64,000 bases of DNA, taken from contig JAWQEG010001313.1 of the NCBI GenBank assembly GCA_033782935.1, positions 570,001 through 634,000 on the forward strand. The letters are read 5' to 3'. Under the pieces are notes generated by a model, which worked only from the letters and a program-made list of their open reading frames with translations, was not told the origin of the DNA and did not search any database. The stretch comes from Petrolisthes cinctipes (taxonomy: Eukaryota > Arthropoda > Malacostraca > Decapoda > Porcellanidae). Of this stretch, positions 57,209 to 64,000 are shown one piece after another; position 1 is the first letter of the stretch; each line of letters begins with the position of its first letter. Made by a program: the position numbers and the translations under genes.

Positions 57209-58372
57209 AGTTGCGGAAGGGAGTTTCTTTATCACCCTGGGCTCCTCTATACCCTACCCCACAAGGAGGTGACGGAGGTGTAGAGAGTTGAACATATAAC
57301 GACGGAGATGATTGGTCGATAAGTTGCTAGGAAAGTTTAATGATAATATAACCTTATTATATCTAAACAAGAGAGTATTGTGGTAGACTAAATATATTAT
57401 GTTTATTTGCCATATATACAGTATATGAAGAACACTAGCATACATTGTTAATGAGGAACTGAATTATAACGCATACTGGAATAACTCGTATTTTATTCTA
57501 AGTTGTGGTTGTCATACATCAGCCAACTGATGGTGATGGGAGGGGATCTGCCTGGCATTGCTTCACGGGCTCACGGCTCGTGCTGTGATTCGTTTTATAG
57601 CTTCAAATATTCATTTCTACCTTAGTAATAGGGATAGGTTATATGCTTTTTATATAATTATAGACAAATTTATAACGATTTACATTTACAGATAGTGAAG
57701 TAGTGTTATCGTTTGTTGTTAATTTTGTCATCTGTTTTCTTATTTATTTTCAGTACGAACTGTTAAAATTTATTTTGATAGAGCCTAGTGAGATGAAGAA
57801 CGTTGAGTTAAAATAAGCATTTGCTTGACAAAATGGTAAGAACAACACACTATGACGAGGAGCCTTTATTGACGACGTTTAGCTATTGCTTCTTCAGGTC
57901 AAAGGCACATCCATATAACATACAGTAGTGTGCAACTTATAGTTCTATTTTTATTTGTATGTGACTGTATTCTGTTTTGTTCCACTTCCTCCGTTACCAT
58001 TCCATGTATTTTTTTTATTTGCCCCGCTGTTCTTTCCTTTCCCATTATCAGCTCGTCCTCTCCGCCTCTCCACCCCCCCCATTATACCTCCGTTTCCTTT
58101 CTCCTGCATAAATTCACCCACCCCTACTCTCTTTCCCCCTCCCAACTTCTCTTTCCCCCTCCTACCGCCTCCGGCCTCCCGCCTATCTCGTGACCCTTCC
58201 GCCTCTCCCCCCTACCCCTCTCCCCCTCTATGAGCGGTATACATATATATTCGTTTACTCTACCTGTCCTCACTCATACCTGAAGAGGGCTACGTGATGT
58301 AACCGAAAAGTCGTATATCTTTTTCAATAAATTACAAATAAATGTGGGTTTCTCACTAGACTTCTGCATTCA
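57209..58372 (+). repeat. Left terminal inverted repeat of the 4.2-kb element
   Basis: 1164 bp. It contains minus-strand box CTGAAGAAGCAATAGCT (about 57890) and plus-strand box CTGAAGAGGGCTACGTGATG (about 58280), with a CCTCCCCCTC-rich middle. Small frames here (57930-58233) are not convincing genes. Confidence 0.85.
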
Positions 58373-58437
58373 CTTCATTGTGAATTTTTCTAGTTCATTA
58401 TACATTTATATATTTATTCTATAGCAAAATGCATAAC

Positions 58438-60242
<1,805 letters not shown>

Positions 60243-61404
60243 TGAATGCAGAAGTCTAGTGAAAAACCCACATTTATTTGTAATTTATTGAAAAAGATAT
60301 ACGACTTTTCGGTTACATCACATAGCCCTCTTCAGGTATGAGTGAGGACTGGTAGAGTAAACGAATATATATGTATACCGCTCATAGAGGGGGAGAGGGG
60401 TAGGGGGGAGAGGCGGAAGGGTCACGAGATAGGCGGGAGGCCAGAGGCGGTAGGAGGGGGAAAGAGAAGTTGGGAGGGGGAAAGAGAGTAGGGGTGGGTG
60501 AATTTACGCAGGAGGAAGGAAATGGAGGTATAATGGGGGGGGGGGAGAGGCGGAGAGGACGAGCTGATAATGGGAAAGGAAAGAACAGCGGGGCAAATAA
60601 AAAAAATACATGGAATGGTAACGGAGGAAGTGGAACAAAACAGAATACAGTCACATACAAATAAAAATAGAACTATAAGTTACACACTACTGTATGTTAT
60701 ATGGATGTGCCTTTGACCTGAAGAAGCAATAGCTAAACGTCGTCAATAAAGGCTCCTCGTCATAGTGTGTTGTTCTTACCATTTTGTCAAGGAAATGCTT
60801 ATTTTAACTCAACGTTCTTCATCTCACTAGCCTCTATCAAAATAAATTTTAACAGTTCGTACTGAAAATAAATAAGAAAACATGACAAAATTAACAACAA
60901 ACGACAACACTACTTCACTATCTGTAAATGTAAATCGTTATAAATTTGTCTATAATTATATAAAAAGCATATAACCTATCCCTATTACTAAGGTAGAAAT
61001 GAATATTTGAAGCTATAAAACGAATCACAGCACGAGCCGTGAGCCCGTGAAGCAATGCCAGGCAGATCCCCTCCCATCACCATCAGTTGGCTGATGTATG
61101 ACAACCACAACTTAGAATAAAATACGAGTTATTCCAGTATGCGTTATAATTCAGTTCCTCATTAACAATGTATGCTAGTGTTCTTCATATACTGTATATA
61201 TGGCAAATAAACATAATATATTTAGTCTACCACAATACTCTCTTGTTTAGATATAATAAGGTTATATTATCATTAAACTTTCCTAGCAACTTATCGACCA
61301 ATCATCTCCGTCGTTATATGTTCAACTCTCTACACCTCCGTCACCTCCTTGTGGGGTAGGGTATAGAGGAGCCCAGGGTGATAAAGAAACTCCCTTCCGC
61401 AACT
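60243..61404 (-). repeat. Right terminal inverted repeat of the 4.2-kb element
   Basis: 1162 bp, inverse of the left arm, with the CTGAAGA boxes at about 60712 (plus) and 60340 (minus). Confidence 0.85.
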
Positions 61405-61784
61405 GTACCCACCTCAGTTTTGCCTAACATAGAATTCATCTGGTAACACTGAACCCCGTCCCCCATTTCCAGATGTATGATATCCTCTATTTCCTACCTC
61501 ACTTTCCTTTCACATTCTCGTAGTTATTTACTGTATATACCTTGAAGTAATATTCTATGAATATTGTGGTTTATCCATCTATTCAGTCAAACTGTATTTA
61601 CTGGGAATTTAGAATGATTTTATTAATTAATGCCAATTGAGGTTTTCGTTTCCTATCCCCCTCCTCCTCTCCCGCTCTGTCTCCTGCTCCTTCCCTCCCC
61701 CTCCCCGTCTCCTGTGCTACCACCCTCCCTCTCTGTCTCCCCTGCTACCTCCCTCGCTCCCCCTGCCTGTCTCTTCTTGCTCCC

Positions 61785-61834
<50 letters not shown>

Positions 61835-61835
61835 G
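61405..61835 (+). repeat. Right piece of interrupted dispersed repeat and pyrimidine tract
   Basis: GTAC then CCACCTCAGTTTTGCC, ATTCATCTGGTAACACTGA and CAGATGTATGATATCCT match the inverse of 63690-63940. A CTCCCTCCC tract and (CT)n (61790-61833) follow, as a purine tract does in the inverse relative. Confidence 0.8.
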
Positions 61836-62916
61836 TGTGTGTGTTATTTCGTTATAATTCCCATTCTGAGCACAAAGTTCAGTATTAGGCACATTATTTT
61901 TTTCACCTTTTAAAAATTAATGAAGCAATGTCAAACCTTTGCAAACACTCGACAACCCTGGTTAAAGCACATGACCCTTGTTTACCGTAAACGAATAATT
62001 ACGAATGTTTACGTTTTTGCATAAAAAATATTTGTTCAACATAGCTGCACAAGTATTAATGTTCCCATTTTAGACATTGGTGTGCTCTGGTTTCCTTGAA
62101 TTTATATAAATCCAAGGAAAAGATTTTAACATGAGTAAGCACAGAACCATTTATTCTCGGAAATAAGGTATTAATACATCTGGATAGTTTTCAGATAAGT
62201 TAAGCTCTGCCAAGTCGGCGGATAATAATTTTATCGGGCTTATGATCCTACGAATGTGTAGTTCCCTTGTATTCTATCCTGAAAAAAATTGCTTATTTGG
62301 CAGGGTATTGACGGCAGCCAAGGACAGAAAACAGTATTACAATGAGTATGAATCCTTTGGCTTCAAACCTAAAGATTCGAAAGATTCATGCAGTCGAACA
62401 AAGTCGAAAACAAATGTGACTCAACCACCTCTGGTCAGGTCGTGCCTGTCCACCATTTCTCTTTGGCATCATAAAAACAAATTTTTATAAATCAAAATTG
62501 TCAAATTATTGTGTAAAAAAAATGTTTGGAACCATAAAAAAACAAGTGTAAAAACTCAAGAAAAAAGTTGCATTAAAATTAGGAAAAACATAGTATTTAT
62601 ACATTTAATTAAGAAAAAAACAAGAAACCTATCATGGCAGTGCCTAACACTATATTGATACCACTGCATTTCACTACAACTGTAATAAACTAATACCAGC
62701 TCAGGTCCCCTACAGTATACAGATAAATTAATTCATAGTTTTAACATCAGTACACACAATCCAATATGAATAACTATATTTGTGAAGGAGCTTCTTTACT
62801 TCATTAGCACTTTCTTTCTGAATCAGGAATTAAATTAAATGAATGTTAGCATTATTGAGAATGCAGGGGTGCGGACCACAGATTGATTTTGATATTGCTC
62901 CGCTCTATAAACAAAA

Positions 62917-62920
<4 letters not shown>
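61836..62920. other. Unassigned AT-rich sequence
   Basis: A short near-palindrome CCTTGAATTTATATAAATCC lies at about 62095. An 82-codon frame at 62242-62490 has no recognised motif. Confidence 0.5.
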
Positions 62921-62962
<42 letters not shown>

Positions 62963-63359
62963 TTTTAATATATTTTACACTGTTAATTGAAAAAATTAAT
63001 GGCCAAGGCTAAAAAGATTCCAACCTGTCGTTAGACTGGAATGATGGAAAGTAGAAGATCTAGGAGAAATGTGGAGTCCACCCATGTGATAAACAAACTC
63101 TTTAATTTCCTGATCCATCAGACTCAAATTTCAATAAAAATATAAGTCAGACAAAAAATGATACCTTTAATAAACCAGTAGATACAAGGAAGAAGTTAGG
63201 AAACGCTACTCATAGATAAAAGCAATAAATAAGAAAGATATTCGAACTCAATACGAGGTAAAACATTTAGAGTATGAGAGTGATTAGGAGAGAAGAGAGT
63301 GTGAGTAAGTGGAAAGAGGAAGGGAAAAAGACAGATAGAGAGAGTTAGAGGATAAATTA
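62921..63359. other. (GA)n and unassigned sequence
   Basis: (GA)n at 62921-62957; otherwise AT-rich with no gene recognised. Confidence 0.55.
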
Positions 63360-63688
63360 AAGGAATGGGGGAGAGGAAGAGAGAGAGGAAGGGAACAAGA
63401 GAGACAGATGAGGATGGAGGGCGCTTGTTAGGTAGAGAGGGGATGAAGGGAGCAATGGAGAGAAAGAGGGGGTGGGAGGGAGCAGTGGAGAGAAAGAGTG
63501 GGGAGAGAGGGGGCAGTGGAGAGAAAGAGGGGGGTGGGAGGGAGCAGTAGAGAGAAAGAGGGTGAAGGGAGGGAGCAGTGGAGATAAAGAGAGGGGGAGA
63601 GGGGGCAGTGGAGAGGAAGAGTGAGGTGGGAGGGAACTGTAGAGAGAAAGAGTGGGGAGGGAGGGGGAGCTAAAGAAGGGAAAGAAAG
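63360..63688. repeat. ~30-bp purine minisatellite
   Basis: Units such as GGGAGCAGTGGAGAGAAAGAG with G-rich spacers, about eight copies. Confidence 0.88.
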
Positions 63689-63689
63689 A

Positions 63690-63965
63690 TGGAGGGGGAC
63701 CAGTTCTCTTAATCTTTAACAAATGAAAGCGACATCAAAGTAAATAGTTTGACAGATTGAAGAGATAAATCACACTAATCATAGAATATCGCCACAATGT
63801 AAGTAAATAGCTACAGATATATATCGCCTTATTCATGTGAAGGGAAAGTGAAGAGGGGGAACAGAAGGATATCATACATCTGGACATGCGAGTCAGTGTT
63901 ACCAGATGAATTCTTGTTGAAGCAAAACAGAGGTGGGTACGAATACTTGTGGCCAATAGTACATC
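63690..63965 (-). repeat. Uninterrupted relative of the dispersed repeat
   Basis: Its inverse reads GGCCACAAGTATTCGTACCC ACCTCTGTTTTGC and on to ATTCATCTGGTAACACTGA with no insertion at GTAC. It serves as the natural comparison for the 4.2-kb insertion. Confidence 0.85.
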
Positions 63966-64000
63966 CACTCTATAGGGTGTAGCAAAGTCAATTACTTCTG

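Noticed and set aside
57930..58233. Short hydrophobic ORFs in the inverted arms
   Set aside because: C/T-rich composition inside a non-autonomous element, overlapping frames and no motif.

Overview
This is a stretch of repeat-dominated animal nuclear DNA, with no bacterial or viral gene organisation. Three things point to an arthropod, most likely a decapod crustacean (inference): dense (CT)n, (TA)n, (AC)n and (ATT)n microsatellites, degenerate TTAGG-type arrays (TTAGG is the arthropod telomere motif), and many non-LTR and Penelope-like retroelements. Little of the window is host coding sequence. Most long open frames are either retroelement proteins or simple repeats that happen to lack stop codons.

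Host genes. The clearest is a small secreted, cysteine-rich protein of unknown family on the minus strand (1202-3669): a signal-peptide exon and two ectodomain exons with matching splice phases. An inverted partial copy (exons 50550-50977 and 51302-51470, plus strand) lies 48 kb away with its flanks, about 49985-52110. The paralogues are nearly identical except for one sharply diverged patch. Two further single exons are weaker candidates (4442-4524 minus, 30667-30744 plus).

Layout. 1-3.7 kb: 20-bp minisatellite and gene copy 1. 3.7-9.3 kb: tandem repeats, microsatellites and an in-frame 66-bp tandem repeat. 9.3-14.5 kb: three degenerate LINE relics (two RTE-like, one other). 15-20.7 kb: inverted-repeat MITEs, including a hAT-like one with an 8-bp target duplication, then large (CT)n/(TA)n tracts. 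20.85-25.95 kb: a structurally complete but mutated CR1 LINE (minus). 26-30.1 kb: satellites and a Penelope-like element 3' half with a GIY-YIG nuclease, between (TA)n tracts. 31.8-33.2 kb: TA-flanked MITE and a hairpin. 33.5-39.0 kb: a young, almost intact LINE inside a 62-bp target duplication, with ORF1 and the endonuclease in one frame split by a single TAG. 39-46.7 kb: TTAA-flanked GC-rich MITEs, MITEs with internal arrays, and microsatellites. 46.7-50 kb: two truncated LINEs meeting tail to tail. 50-52.1 kb: gene copy 2. 52.5-52.8 kb: Penelope-like N-terminal fragment. 54.7-56.3 kb: 56-bp minisatellite. 56.6-57.2 kb: RTE C-terminal relic. 57.2-61.4 kb: a 4.2-kb element with 1.16-kb terminal inverted repeats and a GTAC target duplication, inserted in a dispersed repeat whose uninterrupted relative lies at 63.7-63.96 kb. 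The rest is microsatellite and unrecognised sequence.

The window shows no multi-gene host pathway. Its interest lies in genome dynamics: inverted duplication of a secreted-protein gene with a local diversity patch, an apparently recent LINE with unusual ORF coupling, and Penelope-derived palindromes associated with (TA)n tracts.
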